This document shows positions 33,577-43,704 of a stretch of DNA of 44,074 nt, one piece after another (position 1 is the first letter of the stretch; each line of letters starts with the position of its first letter). The DNA is from Legionellales bacterium. GTDB taxonomy: Bacteria > Pseudomonadota > Gammaproteobacteria > Comchoanobacterales > Comchoanobacteraceae. A program made the position numbers and the translations under genes. The stretch is taken from assembly GCA_018664045.1 (NCBI GenBank), contig JABJPE010000056.1, forward strand, positions 1-44,074, in the 5' to 3' direction. The notes under the pieces are model-generated. The model saw nothing but the letters and a program-made list of their open reading frames with translations. It did no database searches and had not been told where the DNA came from.

Positions 33577-36500
33577 ATGTATGAACATGAAAAAAAGCAG
33601 TTACAGCAAATTTTAAAAAAAGAGGCGCTATCACCAGATTTCTTTTGTATTTTATTTTTGTTGCATGAAATAGACTTGGATTTAGATTGTACATCTTTAT
33701 GCGATACGTACTCAGGTTTTTTTAATTATTTTAAATCAATTGTAGCACAGCCAGAATATACCGGTATTGTTGATGCTTTTTTTGCTAAAGTTTTTTCAGG
33801 CGAAGGACAGGAGTCTTGTTTTACTTATTTGTTGTTTTTACTGCGTGGTAAAGATACAGTCGCGGCAGAACAAATTTTAATTGCGCTAAAAGAAAGTAGG
33901 TCTGGTCAGTCGTATTATAAGTCTTTAACAGATAAAAGTTTTGATGAGTATTCAAAGTGTCTTAAGCGAAGTGATGGCGCTGATTATTTAAACTTAACAC
34001 CACATTATATAGATAATTTAATTATAGACTATTTTGTTGAAAATAAAGTTTCTTCTCTAAAAAGTATTTTCACACTTATAAGTAAAATTGATGACCCTGT
34101 ATTGCGTCAGAAACAGATAGACATTTTTTTCGATTTATTTATGGGTAATATTTTTTCTTCTCACTATGGAGACATTGCAAACAAGTTTGACTTTTTAGAG
34201 GCGGTGATTAGATTTATAGGCAATGGTAGTAGGTTGTTTTCTCCAGAGCAGGTGCAAAAATCATTGGGGCAGCTTGTTTCTTTTTTAGAGAAGAATCATG
34301 ACGAGCCAAATTATTTTGACTATATTAAATTTAAATCTGTAATATTGACATTAAAATTATACGAAGGTCAGTTTTCATATAAATATTCAATATTAATGAA
34401 TTATATTAGTAGTTTTTTGTATTATGGGCTTAAGGACCTAGCTGGTGTTTCTGAGCCTAATTATGATGGGTATTTTCAGAGTGTTATGGTCCCTTATTCA
34501 CATTTTTTTCACTTTTTATTAATTAAGTATCCGCATGAGAAGTCTTTTGTCTTACAGCAAGGATTTAAAGTTTGGTTTGAGTTTTTATTAAGTGATACTT
34601 ATAGCGATAAATGTAGGAGTTTTCCTTTTAGCAATACTTTGTTTTCATATGATTCTAAAAATCAGGCAGTTATTGCTGATGATAAATTATCAGAAACTGT
34701 TTTGACAATTCAAAAAAGTTTTATTAGCCAGCTAACTACTGTTAATAAGCTGTCGATTGTTTTGGATGGCAAGCACGAGTACACGGAAAACATTAGTAAA
34801 TATTTTTCATGCTTAGGGCATTTATTTAAAGGTTACTGCTCTCTTAGTTTGGTCGGAGCAGAAGATTTTGGCTCGCGCGAAGATAAAAAATATTTTTTTG
34901 CGATGGTTTTTGACTATTTCAGCACCTTTTACCAAGATGATGAAAGAATAGAGTCTTCAAATATGCATGAGGATATTTTAAATTCTACTATGACTATACT
35001 TGATATTATGGGTCGTTTAGGAATTGGCTACTCTGATATTGGCGCTAGTTTAAAGTTTGATTTCATTGCTGTATTTAAGGCTAAATTTACATCAGACATA
35101 CTAAGTTATAAGGATGATAATCTTTGGTTTAAGATGTCACAAGTTTTAGTGTGCTTGTTAAAAAACAAGAAGAGTTATGACTATTTCGATTTTGACTTAA
35201 TATTTCCTTCTCCCGACTATGCAGAGCAGTTTTTTTTAGAGATGGATTCATGTAAATTTACCAAGTATTTAGAGTTTATATTAAATATAGCTGGTTCAAT
35301 TGGAAGACTAGAAGATGCTCAAAATAAAATTCACTCTACATTTTTCCCCATTGCGCTGTATATATTCGAGAGAGGACTCTTAGATGATGCTTCTTGTTTA
35401 AAAAGCTTCCACCTATTGAAAACTTTGTATGTTAGTCAAGGTGATTCCGGATGTTTAGCTGAAATGACTTTGAATCATAGTTCTGATAGTAAATGTTATA
35501 AGGAATTTGCGGCTAAAATTAACCCGGAGTTTTGGATTGGCCTTGGTGATAATAGTGTGCCTGATAACGTTGTTAGAAACAGTGTTAATTTAACACGTTC
35601 TATTTTAAAATCATCTGACTTAGATTCTAGTATTTACAGTGAAAATATCCCTGTGATGTTTGAGTTGGCTTTAAGTAGAAATATGGCTGATAATTTCATG
35701 TCGATATTATCACTTGTAGTATTATGTTTTAAGTCTATTGTAACAAAGCCTAAGAAAACTGTTTCAGATGAGAGTTTTATTCGATCTATAGTTGAAACTG
35801 CCAGCTTCACTGATGGCACATATAGTTTGTTGGGGTATAATATATTAGAAGGCCCTGGCGACATGATACTTGCTGATGCTAATTTTATTGATGCGGGTTT
35901 AGACGCGGTTACGAATGTTTTTGATGTTTTTTACTCTTTGTCAAAGTCACCTATATTAAATGTAGAGATGAAGAAAGCCTTGGTTGTTTTATTTAATATG
36001 TTCAATTCTATGCTTTATAATCGTTATCGATCTATGCTGGATCGTCTAGCTTTACCTGCTGTTAACAATCATAATTTACTATCTGAAATCCCTCGCTCAG
36101 TAGAAAGACTCCTTAAATCACAATTATTGCCCCGCAATTTGCATTATAAATTGGCTGATTTTTTTGGTCAGTATATTGTTTTGCATAATGGCCTTAAAAC
36201 CTACAAGATTCCTTTTTTTGGCGATGTAACTTCTGCTTCGGTTATTTTTTGTGATCATTATAAGTTGGTTTTTGATGAAAGGGAGTCAGATGTTTTATTT
36301 TGTGTCTCCAAAGATGGGAGCGAATGGTATTGCTCTTACTTATCTCGTATTTTAGCAGATAAGAATTTCAACAAATATTTTTTACCGTATAAAGTGATGT
36401 TGGCAGAAATTTCTAAATGTAAAAATATGGCTTTTTTGCTTTTTCAGAAAGATGGTTGGAGGTTTGGTGATCAATTAAGTCGCATTCCTTTGATAATATT

Positions 36501-39168
36501 GCCTCAGGAGCAGCCTGCGCCTGTCGCCGTTGCCGCTGATATTGAAAAAACTTATCTACAGGAGTGCTATGAGAGTGTCTCGCAGAAAAAACTTGGTAAA
36601 TTTTGGCTGGATTTTCTAAATTTTTCTTTTAAGCTCGAGGAAAATGACCGAGAATTTTTGCTGAATTTTTTGCCTAGGGATAATGTTGGTAATGGCTCTT
36701 TAGTTAAAAGCTTGGATTTATTTCAAGACCATGCAGTAAAAGCTATTACTGGTGATGGTTTGACTTCAAAATCTCTCTTGTCATTTTTGAATGCAAGGCC
36801 GGTGCTATCAGCTGATCAGATTGAAATTATAACAGCTTTTATGTTTGAACATTCAATAACTGAAGAAAATATTTTTGCAGCTATTCTCCGTGATATTTTT
36901 ATCGGCAGAGATTATGCACCTGTTGGCAGATTATTAATTCAGCTTGCTAGCATTTCCTTTGGTGATAAGTTAAAAGACCCAAACATTAAATCTTTTGTAA
37001 AACTATCTCAAGAGGGGTTTTTGGTCGATGGTGCTAGAGAATATTTTGAGTTTTTAGTTGCCGAGTTTACTACGGTAAAAATAGCTAATTATTCAAGTAA
37101 TAGTATGCAATTTCGTCGACTTCCTGACTTTATGGCATGGGCTTTGAAAGATAAGGCCCGTTTCTTTGATACAATGGAATTATATACTGAAGCTGGTCAT
37201 GACAAGTTGCCGTTGACATTTGAGAGCGTAAAAATAAGAATTTTATTTGAAAATTTACTGCGTAATGTTGAATCAGAATCTTCTCTTGAAAATAAGCTTA
37301 TATTTTGGAGCTTAGTTATACTTGGCTGTGACAGGGTCGTTTTGGGTGATTTGCAAAATTACTTGCATATTTACAACCCTTTATTTGACGAGTTTTTCTC
37401 AGCTAATACATTTGTATTTGTAAGAGATGATAATATTAATGTGGTCAGTAGCATTCATAAGTCAGCTGAGGTTTCCTATAGAATAGATGGGAAGTTATCA
37501 GCTATGGCTTTATCTTTGAAAGGCCTTAAAGACAGCTTCATTTCTAAGATAAATAAAGAAGAGCATGTATTGCAGCGCTGCGAGTTGATTTTAAAAGATT
37601 TTAAAGAAAATAACGTAATTACAGTCGATCAATTGCTTTATTTGAAATCTATTAATCTTGCTTATTTTGATAATATACTAGAGCATATTTATAATTTGGA
37701 ATTAACATCATTAAGCTTGTTATACAAGTTATGGTCATTTTTAGAGACTAACCAACATTATTTGGGTGATAGTAAATTATATGAGCCATGTTTAGATATG
37801 TTGCTTGAGAAAAAAACCGAGTTTTTGTCTGAAGTTTCTGCTTTAAAAGATCTTTATCGTTTTAGCGAAGATAAAGACTTTTTTGATGATGCTATTATCC
37901 ATTTTTTTGGTTTTACCAGCTTTGAGTTCTTTAATGGTTGGGAATTTCCGGTTATATTTTGGCAAAATTCAGTGGGCGTAGATAAACTTGAATTTTGCAT
38001 AGATTGCTATATTAATTGTGACTTAGGTGAGGACTTTAAAGAAAATCTTAAGACTAAGATATCTGAGTTATTCCTTGATATATATGGCCTTGAGCTGCAA
38101 GCAATAAAAATCAATCATATTCCAGAATTTATATTCAAAGGTGGTTTTTCTCTTGAGTTCCAGAAAGGAAGTGGTGAAATAGCAGAAAAATTAAACAAGT
38201 TTCCAGATCTATTTGGAGCCCATTTACATGGTTTATATAAAAAATCAGCTATAAATTGTTTTGTAGACTTTGAACTAGATACTGAAAATGCGGTAATTAC
38301 CCCAACAAAAGTATTAAAGCTATTGTGCCCAGAAATAACTTCGCAAAAAATCCCATTAATTAAGCCTGGTGATGCTGTTTTGGAGCTCAGATCGGTATTA
38401 AATAATATTAGCAGTCATCCGCTCTTAAAGTCTTTTAGTTTGCTAGATAAGGTTTATTTCGAATTGTTTGCTGATTTACTAGGTGTTTGTGATGGCTTGG
38501 ATATTGGTGGCGTTTTAGCATGGATTTTAAAAAATGCTGTAGTAAAAACAGGTGAAGATTGGGAGTTATGTTTATCTGGGCAAGATAGAATCACAACAGT
38601 AACCCTTTATAAAAATTTTACTGATTTTGGTGAGTCTCCTTTTAAGATAGTGCTGGAAAACAATGGTTTTTATCGTTGCAGTTCTGGCGCAGCAAAATGC
38701 TTATATTTTAGAAATGACTCAGGTTTAGGGGTTAGAATAAAGCCGGCAATGGATGGTTTGGATTATATATCTTCTGCAAATACAGTTTGCAGAGTTCCAG
38801 GTTTTAGTATTTCACCGCGCCAAGATGTTGAGCATGGTTTTTTTATTGGTAAATTAGTAGATATTCAAACTGTTATTGGCTCTAATATGCCTTGGTCATT
38901 ATTTAGGCTTTGTAAATGGGTTCGAAGAGTTTGTGGTGAAAAGGCTGGTGATTTTTTTGCTAGAATATCACAGCAACTAAATTTATCTCATTTATGTGGT
39001 TTATATATTAGTAGAGTGCCTGGGGCTAATATAGATTTTGTACGGCAGCAGTTTGAGTCAAGCATGAGCCCACGTGATTTTGCTGTGCTTAGTAGCGCAA
39101 TTGACCTTCCTTTTTGCAAGGAACCCACAATTCCTGTAGGAGCTAAAGATATATCAGGTGGTCATTAA
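33577..39168 (+). CDS. Very large protein of unknown function (1863 aa)
   Basis: I do not recognise this protein, the largest gene in the window. It has no signal peptide and no membrane segment I would trust, so it is probably cytoplasmic or delivered by an unrecognised route. By composition it is rich in Leu, Phe, Asp, Ser and Lys, with long stretches that look helical and solenoid-like through about residue 1600, suggesting a scaffold. The last 200 residues are more mixed, with a Cys/Arg-rich block (FRLCKWVRRVCGEKAGDFF). I found no clear catalytic motif, coiled coil or sequence repeat by eye. The frame is uninterrupted over 5.6 kb, which argues strongly for coding. The start is ATG 33577 with a weak GAGAAAAG site. 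Its stop overlaps the folA stop by 4 nt. Confidence 0.82.
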   Translation: MYEHEKKQLQQILKKEALSPDFFCILFLLHEIDLDLDCTSLCDTYSGFFNYFKSIVAQPEYTGIVDAFFAKVFSGEGQESCFTYLLFLLRGKDTVAAEQILIALKESRSGQSYYKSLTDKSFDEYSKCLKRSDGADYLNLTPHYIDNLIIDYFVENKVSSLKSIFTLISKIDDPVLRQKQIDIFFDLFMGNIFSSHYGDIANKFDFLEAVIRFIGNGSRLFSPEQVQKSLGQLVSFLEKNHDEPNYFDYIKFKSVILTLKLYEGQFSYKYSILMNYISSFLYYGLKDLAGVSEPNYDGYFQSVMVPYSHFFHFLLIKYPHEKSFVLQQGFKVWFEFLLSDTYSDKCRSFPFSNTLFSYDSKNQAVIADDKLSETVLTIQKSFISQLTTVNKLSIVLDGKHEYTENISKYFSCLGHLFKGYCSLSLVGAEDFGSREDKKYFFAMVFDYFSTFYQDDERIESSNMHEDILNSTMTILDIMGRLGIGYSDIGASLKFDFIAVFKAKFTSDILSYKDDNLWFKMSQVLVCLLKNKKSYDYFDFDLIFPSPDYAEQFFLEMDSCKFTKYLEFILNIAGSIGRLEDAQNKIHSTFFPIALYIFERGLLDDASCLKSFHLLKTLYVSQGDSGCLAEMTLNHSSDSKCYKEFAAKINPEFWIGLGDNSVPDNVVRNSVNLTRSILKSSDLDSSIYSENIPVMFELALSRNMADNFMSILSLVVLCFKSIVTKPKKTVSDESFIRSIVETASFTDGTYSLLGYNILEGPGDMILADANFIDAGLDAVTNVFDVFYSLSKSPILNVEMKKALVVLFNMFNSMLYNRYRSMLDRLALPAVNNHNLLSEIPRSVERLLKSQLLPRNLHYKLADFFGQYIVLHNGLKTYKIPFFGDVTSASVIFCDHYKLVFDERESDVLFCVSKDGSEWYCSYLSRILADKNFNKYFLPYKVMLAEISKCKNMAFLLFQKDGWRFGDQLSRIPLIILPQEQPAPVAVAADIEKTYLQECYESVSQKKLGKFWLDFLNFSFKLEENDREFLLNFLPRDNVGNGSLVKSLDLFQDHAVKAITGDGLTSKSLLSFLNARPVLSADQIEIITAFMFEHSITEENIFAAILRDIFIGRDYAPVGRLLIQLASISFGDKLKDPNIKSFVKLSQEGFLVDGAREYFEFLVAEFTTVKIANYSSNSMQFRRLPDFMAWALKDKARFFDTMELYTEAGHDKLPLTFESVKIRILFENLLRNVESESSLENKLIFWSLVILGCDRVVLGDLQNYLHIYNPLFDEFFSANTFVFVRDDNINVVSSIHKSAEVSYRIDGKLSAMALSLKGLKDSFISKINKEEHVLQRCELILKDFKENNVITVDQLLYLKSINLAYFDNILEHIYNLELTSLSLLYKLWSFLETNQHYLGDSKLYEPCLDMLLEKKTEFLSEVSALKDLYRFSEDKDFFDDAIIHFFGFTSFEFFNGWEFPVIFWQNSVGVDKLEFCIDCYINCDLGEDFKENLKTKISELFLDIYGLELQAIKINHIPEFIFKGGFSLEFQKGSGEIAEKLNKFPDLFGAHLHGLYKKSAINCFVDFELDTENAVITPTKVLKLLCPEITSQKIPLIKPGDAVLELRSVLNNISSHPLLKSFSLLDKVYFELFADLLGVCDGLDIGGVLAWILKNAVVKTGEDWELCLSGQDRITTVTLYKNFTDFGESPFKIVLENNGFYRCSSGAAKCLYFRNDSGLGVRIKPAMDGLDYISSANTVCRVPGFSISPRQDVEHGFFIGKLVDIQTVIGSNMPWSLFRLCKWVRRVCGEKAGDFFARISQQLNLSHLCGLYISRVPGANIDFVRQQFESSMSPRDFAVLSSAIDLPFCKEPTIPVGAKDISGGH

Positions 39169-39650
39169 GTCTTTTTGTATGTTAACACTTTAAAGTTAAA
39201 TTTATTTTTTTGATCTTTAAGGTGGGGTACTGTGTTAACTAGTTGCCAACTATTTTGCTCTAGCTCGGGGAAATAAGTGTCGCCCTCGATTACTGCATCG
39301 ATAACAGTTAGGTATATTGTTGTAGCAAGCGGCATGAATTCTCTGTAGATGCTACTGCCTCCTATTATCATGACTTCTGGTTCATTTTTTAGATTTGTTA
39401 GGGCCTCATCCTTTGAATGGAAGATATCACAGCCATTTGCTTGGAAATTTTTATTTCTTGTTAGTATTACATTGCGTCTGTTTGGCAAGGGTTTACCTAT
39501 TGAGGCAAAGGTTTTCCTGCCCATAATTATTGGTTTATTTAGTGTAATTTTTTTAAAGTTTTGCAGATCTTGAGGCAGGTGCCATGGTAGGGATCCACCA
39601 ACACCTATTACTCTGTTTTTTGCCATTGCAGCTATTAAGTTGATTTGCAT
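39165..39650 (-). CDS. folA: Dihydrofolate reductase
   Basis: FolA reduces dihydrofolate to tetrahydrofolate with NADPH and is the trimethoprim target. The 161-aa protein has the catalytic Asp28 in SLPWHLPQDL, the NADPH motif IIMGRKTFASIG, RNVILTRN and VMIIGGSSIYREF. Length and residues look normal. AAGGG stands 6 nt before the ATG. It is monocistronic and convergent with the 1863-aa gene (overlap of 4 nt). The 230-nt space to cyoA contains both genes' control regions. Confidence 0.97.
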   Translation of the reverse strand: MQINLIAAMAKNRVIGVGGSLPWHLPQDLQNFKKITLNKPIIMGRKTFASIGKPLPNRRNVILTRNKNFQANGCDIFHSKDEALTNLKNEPEVMIIGGSSIYREFMPLATTIYLTVIDAVIEGDTYFPELEQNSWQLVNTVPHLKDQKNKFNFKVLTYKKT

Positions 39651-39727
39651 ATAATCCCTTGGGTAAAGTTTTAGGTTGCTTTGACAGTGTAGTTTAACAC
39701 TTGGTGTTTTTGTTTGCTAGTGATATA

Positions 39728-39750
39728 ACCGTGGTTTGGTGTTACACGGT
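39728..39750. repeat. Inverted repeat upstream of the cyo promoter
   Basis: ACCGTG (39728-39733) and CACGGT (39745-39750) form a six-base dyad with an 11-base centre. It lies about 37 bases upstream of the -35 of the probable cyoA promoter and could be a regulator site (for instance for an oxygen- or redox-sensing activator). No known consensus is claimed. Confidence 0.35.
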
Positions 39751-39786
39751 AAGCTGCGCTATTAGTAATAAAATTAAGTGAAAATA

Positions 39787-39815
39787 TTGCATTTACTTAT
39801 TTCTACTAATACAAT
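39787..39815 (+). promoter_or_regulatory. Probable cyoABCD promoter
   Basis: TACAAT (39810-39815, 5/6 match to the -10) follows TTGCAT (39787-39792, 3/6) with a 17-base spacer. Transcription would start near 39822, giving a leader of about 60 nt before cyoA. Confidence 0.45.
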
Positions 39816-39880
39816 TGTTTGGTGTCGGTCATAATATTTGTGATTTAGACCTTAATTTTATTTATTACAGGAAAATATAA

Positions 39881-40738
39881 ATGTTAAGTAAAGGTTTTAT
39901 GAGAATAGTATATTTTTTCATAGGTCTTATTGTATCTGATTTAGGTTTTGCTGCAGGGGTTTTAACGCCGAAGGGTTTTATTGCAAAGCAGCAACATAAA
40001 TTGTTTTTTGACACTGTTTCATTAATGTTAATAGTTGTTATTCCTGTAGTAGTTATGAGCTTTGCTTTTGCTTTTGAGTTTAGCAAGAAAAACAGGCGCT
40101 GGAAGCATACTCCTGAGTGGTCTCACAATACTTTGTTAGAGGCTTTTTGGTGGGGAATCCCTACTATTATAATCTTAATACTAAGCATAATTACGTGGAA
40201 TAAAACTCACGAGTTAGATCCATATAATAAAATAGCTGTAGATGGAGAGGTTGAGGTTATTGAGGCTGTTGCCCTTAGGTGGAAGTGGTTGTTTATTTAT
40301 CCTAAAGAGCAAATAGCCACTATAAATGAAATTTATTTCCCTGTAGGCAAGCAAATTGAGTTTCATATTACAGCTGATGCGCCTATGAGTGCGTTCGATA
40401 TTCCAGAGTTATGTGGTCAAATATATGCTATGGCTGGTATGCGCACAAGACAACATTTGATAGCCGATAATATTGGGGTATATGAAGGTTTAAATACGCA
40501 GTTAAATGGTGATGGTTTTTCAGAGATGCACTTTTTAGCGCATGCTGTCACTGAGGGTGATTTTAATACTTGGGTTGCAAAGATAAAATCTAAGCCAGAG
40601 CCGCTAACTTTAGCTAATTATAAAGAATTATATGAGCCGACAATAGCCGCGCCTGTTTCTTATTATTCAGCTGTGCCTGAAGGTATGTTTATGAAGATTA
40701 TGATGCAATATATGGAAGCAGACAGCTGGTTGCATTAA
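39881..40738 (+). CDS. cyoA: Cytochrome bo3 ubiquinol oxidase subunit II
   Basis: CyoA is the non-copper subunit II of the haem-o quinol oxidase, which reduces oxygen and pumps protons. The 285-aa protein has a signal-like N-terminus, then two membrane segments (about 46-67 and 90-107), the WKW motif of the periplasmic cupredoxin domain (ALRWKWLFIYPKEQ), and the family block QIYAMAGMRTRQHLIA. The N-terminus shows no lipobox Cys (SDLGFAAGVLTPKG), whereas E. coli CyoA is a lipoprotein. AGGA precedes the ATG by 8 nt. It starts the operon cyoABCD; cyoB follows after 29 nt. Confidence 0.96.
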   Translation: MLSKGFMRIVYFFIGLIVSDLGFAAGVLTPKGFIAKQQHKLFFDTVSLMLIVVIPVVVMSFAFAFEFSKKNRRWKHTPEWSHNTLLEAFWWGIPTIIILILSIITWNKTHELDPYNKIAVDGEVEVIEAVALRWKWLFIYPKEQIATINEIYFPVGKQIEFHITADAPMSAFDIPELCGQIYAMAGMRTRQHLIADNIGVYEGLNTQLNGDGFSEMHFLAHAVTEGDFNTWVAKIKSKPEPLTLANYKELYEPTIAAPVSYYSAVPEGMFMKIMMQYMEADSWLH

Positions 40739-40767
40739 TTTAAGTTAAATTAAGTGGAAGGTTTTTT

Positions 40768-42768
40768 ATGATAGAGCAATTGATATTTGGTAAATTATCG
40801 CTAGATGTTTTCCCTAAAGATGCTCTTACCCTGTATTTGGGTGGAGGTCTCTTATTTTCAGGCTTTATTGCTATTGTTGGTTCCTTGACATATTTTAAAA
40901 AATGGCGTTATTTGTGGGAAGAGTGGGTTTGCACCGTAGATCATAAGAAAATTGGTATTATGTATATTGTGGTCGCATTTGTAATGTTCTTTAGGGCGCT
41001 AGTACAAGCTATGATTATGCGTTCACAGCAAGCTATTGCTGTGGGCCCTGGCCATACAGGGTTTATGACACCGGAGCTATACAACCAGTTCTTTTCTGAG
41101 CATGGTGTTATTATGATATTTTTTGTTGCTATGCCGCTTATTTTTGGCCTTATAAACTTAGTGTTACCGCTTCAAATTGGTGCGCGTGATGTTGCATACC
41201 CATATCTTAACTCTCTTAGTTTTTGGTTGACTGCTGTATCTGCCGGTTTAATCATGATAACTTTAATGATTGGTAATTTTGAGCGTGCTGGTTGGCTAGC
41301 TTATGCGCCTTTATCAGGCCTTAAGTATAGTCCTGATGTTGGTGTTGATTATTTTATATGGATTTTACAGGTTGCGGGTGTTGGTAGTTTATTAGCCGGG
41401 ATTAATTTTATTGTAACTATTTTAAAAATGCGTTGTCCTGGCATGACTCTTATGAAAATGCCTATATTTGTTTGGGCAAGTTTTTGTTCTATGCTTTTAG
41501 TTGCATTAGCGTTCCCAATTTTAACAGTTACGCTTGCATTACTGGCATTGGATAGGACCATGGACATGCATTTTTTCACTCAGGAAATGGGTGGTAATAT
41601 AATGATGTATATTAATTTGATTTGGGCATGGGGGCATCCTGAGGTTTATATCTTGGTTTTACCTGTTTTTGGCGTTTTTTCAGAAATAGTTGCGACCTTT
41701 TCAAGAAAGAGGTTATTTGGTTATACAACTATGGTTTGGGCGATATTAAGCATAGGATTTTTATCATTTGTGGTATGGTTACATCACTTTTTTACTATGG
41801 GTGCCGGCGCGAATGTTAATGCATTTTTTGGAATTATGACGATGATTATCGCAGTTCCTACAGGGGTTAAGGTATTTAATTGGCTCTTTACTATGTATAG
41901 AGGCGATATAAATTTTTCTACGCCAATGCTCTGGATGATGGCTTTCTTTAGTACTTTTGCCATAGGCGGTGCTACTGGAGTTATTATGGCGGTGCCGCCT
42001 ATTGATTTTCAAACCCACAATAGTTTGTTTTTAGTAGCTCATTTCCATAATGTAATTATTGGTGGGGTAGTATTTGGTTTTTTTGCTGGTATTACTTATT
42101 GGTTTCCAAAAGTTTTTGGTTTTGTTTTAGATGAGAAGAGAGGAAAGTACGCCTTTTACTTGTGGGTTGTAGGTTTTTATGTGGCATTTATGCCTTTATA
42201 TCCTTTAGGTTTAATGGGGGCTATGCGCCGTAATTACCGTTTTGATAACTTAGATTTTCAACCATATTTAATAGTTGCAGCTATTGGAGCCTTACTAATT
42301 TTTGCGGGCTTCTTATGTCAGCTTTGGCAATTGTTTTATAGTATTAAGCACCGTGATAGATTGCGCGATAAAACTGGTGATCCATGGGATGGTAGGACTT
42401 TAGAGTGGTCATTGTCATCACCTGCTCCATTTTATAACTTTGCACATATCCCAGACGTTAGTAAAATCGATGATTTTTGGTATAAAAAACAAGAGTGGGA
42501 GCGAGCTGGAGGCGGCAAGCCTCAAAACACTGCGTATGAAGATATCCATATGCCACGTTCTACTCCTTATGGGTTTATTATTAGCGTATTGGCTGGATTA
42601 TTTGGTTTTTCCATGGTCTGGCATATGTGGTTGCCGGCAATTTTTGCTATAGTTAGCATTATTATTGCGGTGGTAGTTAAGAGCTTTAATTTAGATACTG
42701 ATTACTACGTAAAGGCATCTGAGGTTGAGGAAATAGAAAACTTACATTTTGCGGAATACAAATCATGA
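40768..42768 (+). CDS. cyoB: Cytochrome bo3 ubiquinol oxidase subunit I
   Basis: CyoB carries the low-spin haem and the haem-o/CuB oxygen-reduction centre. The 666-aa protein has about 14-15 membrane segments. Visible motifs are [12 protein letters not shown] near the start, [11 protein letters not shown] with the CuB histidine and the Tyr of the His-Tyr crosslink, WLHHFFTMG with the next two CuB histidines, the K-channel region [11 protein letters not shown], and the haem-ligand block HFHNVIIGG. The length matches the CyoB type rather than the shorter CtaD. Its last four bases (ATGA) overlap the start of cyoC. Confidence 0.98.
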   Translation: MIEQLIFGKLSLDVFPKDALTLYLGGGLLFSGFIAIVGSLTYFKKWRYLWEEWVCTVDHKKIGIMYIVVAFVMFFRALVQAMIMRSQQAIAVGPGHTGFMTPELYNQFFSEHGVIMIFFVAMPLIFGLINLVLPLQIGARDVAYPYLNSLSFWLTAVSAGLIMITLMIGNFERAGWLAYAPLSGLKYSPDVGVDYFIWILQVAGVGSLLAGINFIVTILKMRCPGMTLMKMPIFVWASFCSMLLVALAFPILTVTLALLALDRTMDMHFFTQEMGGNIMMYINLIWAWGHPEVYILVLPVFGVFSEIVATFSRKRLFGYTTMVWAILSIGFLSFVVWLHHFFTMGAGANVNAFFGIMTMIIAVPTGVKVFNWLFTMYRGDINFSTPMLWMMAFFSTFAIGGATGVIMAVPPIDFQTHNSLFLVAHFHNVIIGGVVFGFFAGITYWFPKVFGFVLDEKRGKYAFYLWVVGFYVAFMPLYPLGLMGAMRRNYRFDNLDFQPYLIVAAIGALLIFAGFLCQLWQLFYSIKHRDRLRDKTGDPWDGRTLEWSLSSPAPFYNFAHIPDVSKIDDFWYKKQEWERAGGGKPQNTAYEDIHMPRSTPYGFIISVLAGLFGFSMVWHMWLPAIFAIVSIIIAVVVKSFNLDTDYYVKASEVEEIENLHFAEYKS

Positions 42769-43352
42769 ATTCAAAAGTAGTAGCACATGCTCACAATAGT
42801 GATGCAGCGGATATATTAGGTTTTTGGTTATATATTATGACCGATTGTATTTTATTTGGAACTTTGTTTGCCGTTTATTTGGTATTACATACTTCGACCT
42901 CATATGGCCCATCTTTAAAGCATTTAATAGATTTAAATTATGTTTTAGGCGAGACAATGTTTTTACTGCTTAGTAATTTTGCTTTTGGATTGGCGATAAT
43001 TGCAAGCTATAGAAAGAAAGGTTTTATGACATCTTTAATGTTGTTGCTAACATTTGCACTTGGTTTGGCCTTTGTCTTTATGGAGGTTAAGGAGTTTATT
43101 CATTTAGTGCACGAGGGTTATAGTTGGGATGTAAGTGGCGCGGCTTCTGCATTTTTCACATTAGTTGGCACGCATGGGCTTCATGTTTCCTTGGGGTTGA
43201 TCTGGATTTTAGTTGTAACTATGCAAATTATGACAATGGGCTTAAACGGTGCGGTTACAAGGCGCCTTACTTATTTAGGTCTGTTTTGGAACTTTCTTGA
43301 TATAGTTTGGATTTTTGTCTTCTCTGTGGTTTATTTATTTGGAGCAATCTAG
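42765..43352 (+). CDS. cyoC: Cytochrome bo3 ubiquinol oxidase subunit III
   Basis: CyoC is a five-helix subunit that stabilises the oxidase core. The 195-aa protein has five predicted membrane segments, with the family's [18 protein letters not shown] at helix 1, FVFMEVKEF, and [12 protein letters not shown] at the subunit III His-Gly-Leu-His motif. It overlaps cyoB by 4 nt (ATGA), the usual coupled arrangement, and ends 1 nt before cyoD. Confidence 0.97.
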   Translation: MNSKVVAHAHNSDAADILGFWLYIMTDCILFGTLFAVYLVLHTSTSYGPSLKHLIDLNYVLGETMFLLLSNFAFGLAIIASYRKKGFMTSLMLLLTFALGLAFVFMEVKEFIHLVHEGYSWDVSGAASAFFTLVGTHGLHVSLGLIWILVVTMQIMTMGLNGAVTRRLTYLGLFWNFLDIVWIFVFSVVYLFGAI

Positions 43353-43353
43353 T

Positions 43354-43683
43354 ATGGGTGGTACATCAACTGATTATGGCTATTCAAATAAAACTTTTGG
43401 CGTGTATGCGTTTGGCTTTATTTTATGTATATTTTTAACATTAGTGCCTTTTTATGCTGTCATTCATAGCATTGCTTCTTATGAGTATTTGGCAGCTATT
43501 ATTCTTGTATCTGCTGTGGCGCAATTTTTTGTGCAGATTGTCTGTTTTTTAAGGCTTAACACAAAGACCGAGCAGGGCAAGATAAATGTTTGGAGTTTTG
43601 TCTTTACTGGTGTTGTTGCTTTTGTAGTTATTGCGGGTTCAGTTTGGATTATGTGTAATCTTAATTATTTTATGATGCACTAA
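43354..43683 (+). CDS. cyoD: Cytochrome bo3 ubiquinol oxidase subunit IV
   Basis: CyoD is a small three-helix subunit involved in assembly of the CuB centre. From ATG 43354 it is 109 aa, the same length as E. coli CyoD. GGAG at 43341-43344 stands 9 nt before it. An earlier in-frame ATG (43315) inside cyoC would add 13 residues and lacks a site. Three membrane segments and the typical FGFILCIFLTLVPFYAV and SAVAQFFVQIVCFLRL are visible. Here the operon continues not with cyoE but with an unrecognised membrane protein. Confidence 0.95.
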   Translation: MGGTSTDYGYSNKTFGVYAFGFILCIFLTLVPFYAVIHSIASYEYLAAIILVSAVAQFFVQIVCFLRLNTKTEQGKINVWSFVFTGVVAFVVIAGSVWIMCNLNYFMMH

Positions 43684-43704
43684 TTTTTTTATAAGGAGAT
43701 AATT

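Noticed and set aside
39696..39708. AACAC-TTG-GTGTT with trailing T residues between folA and cyoA
   Set aside because: The T-run is on the strand with no gene ending there, since the 1863-aa gene ends at 39168 with folA in between; not a credible terminator for a neighbour.
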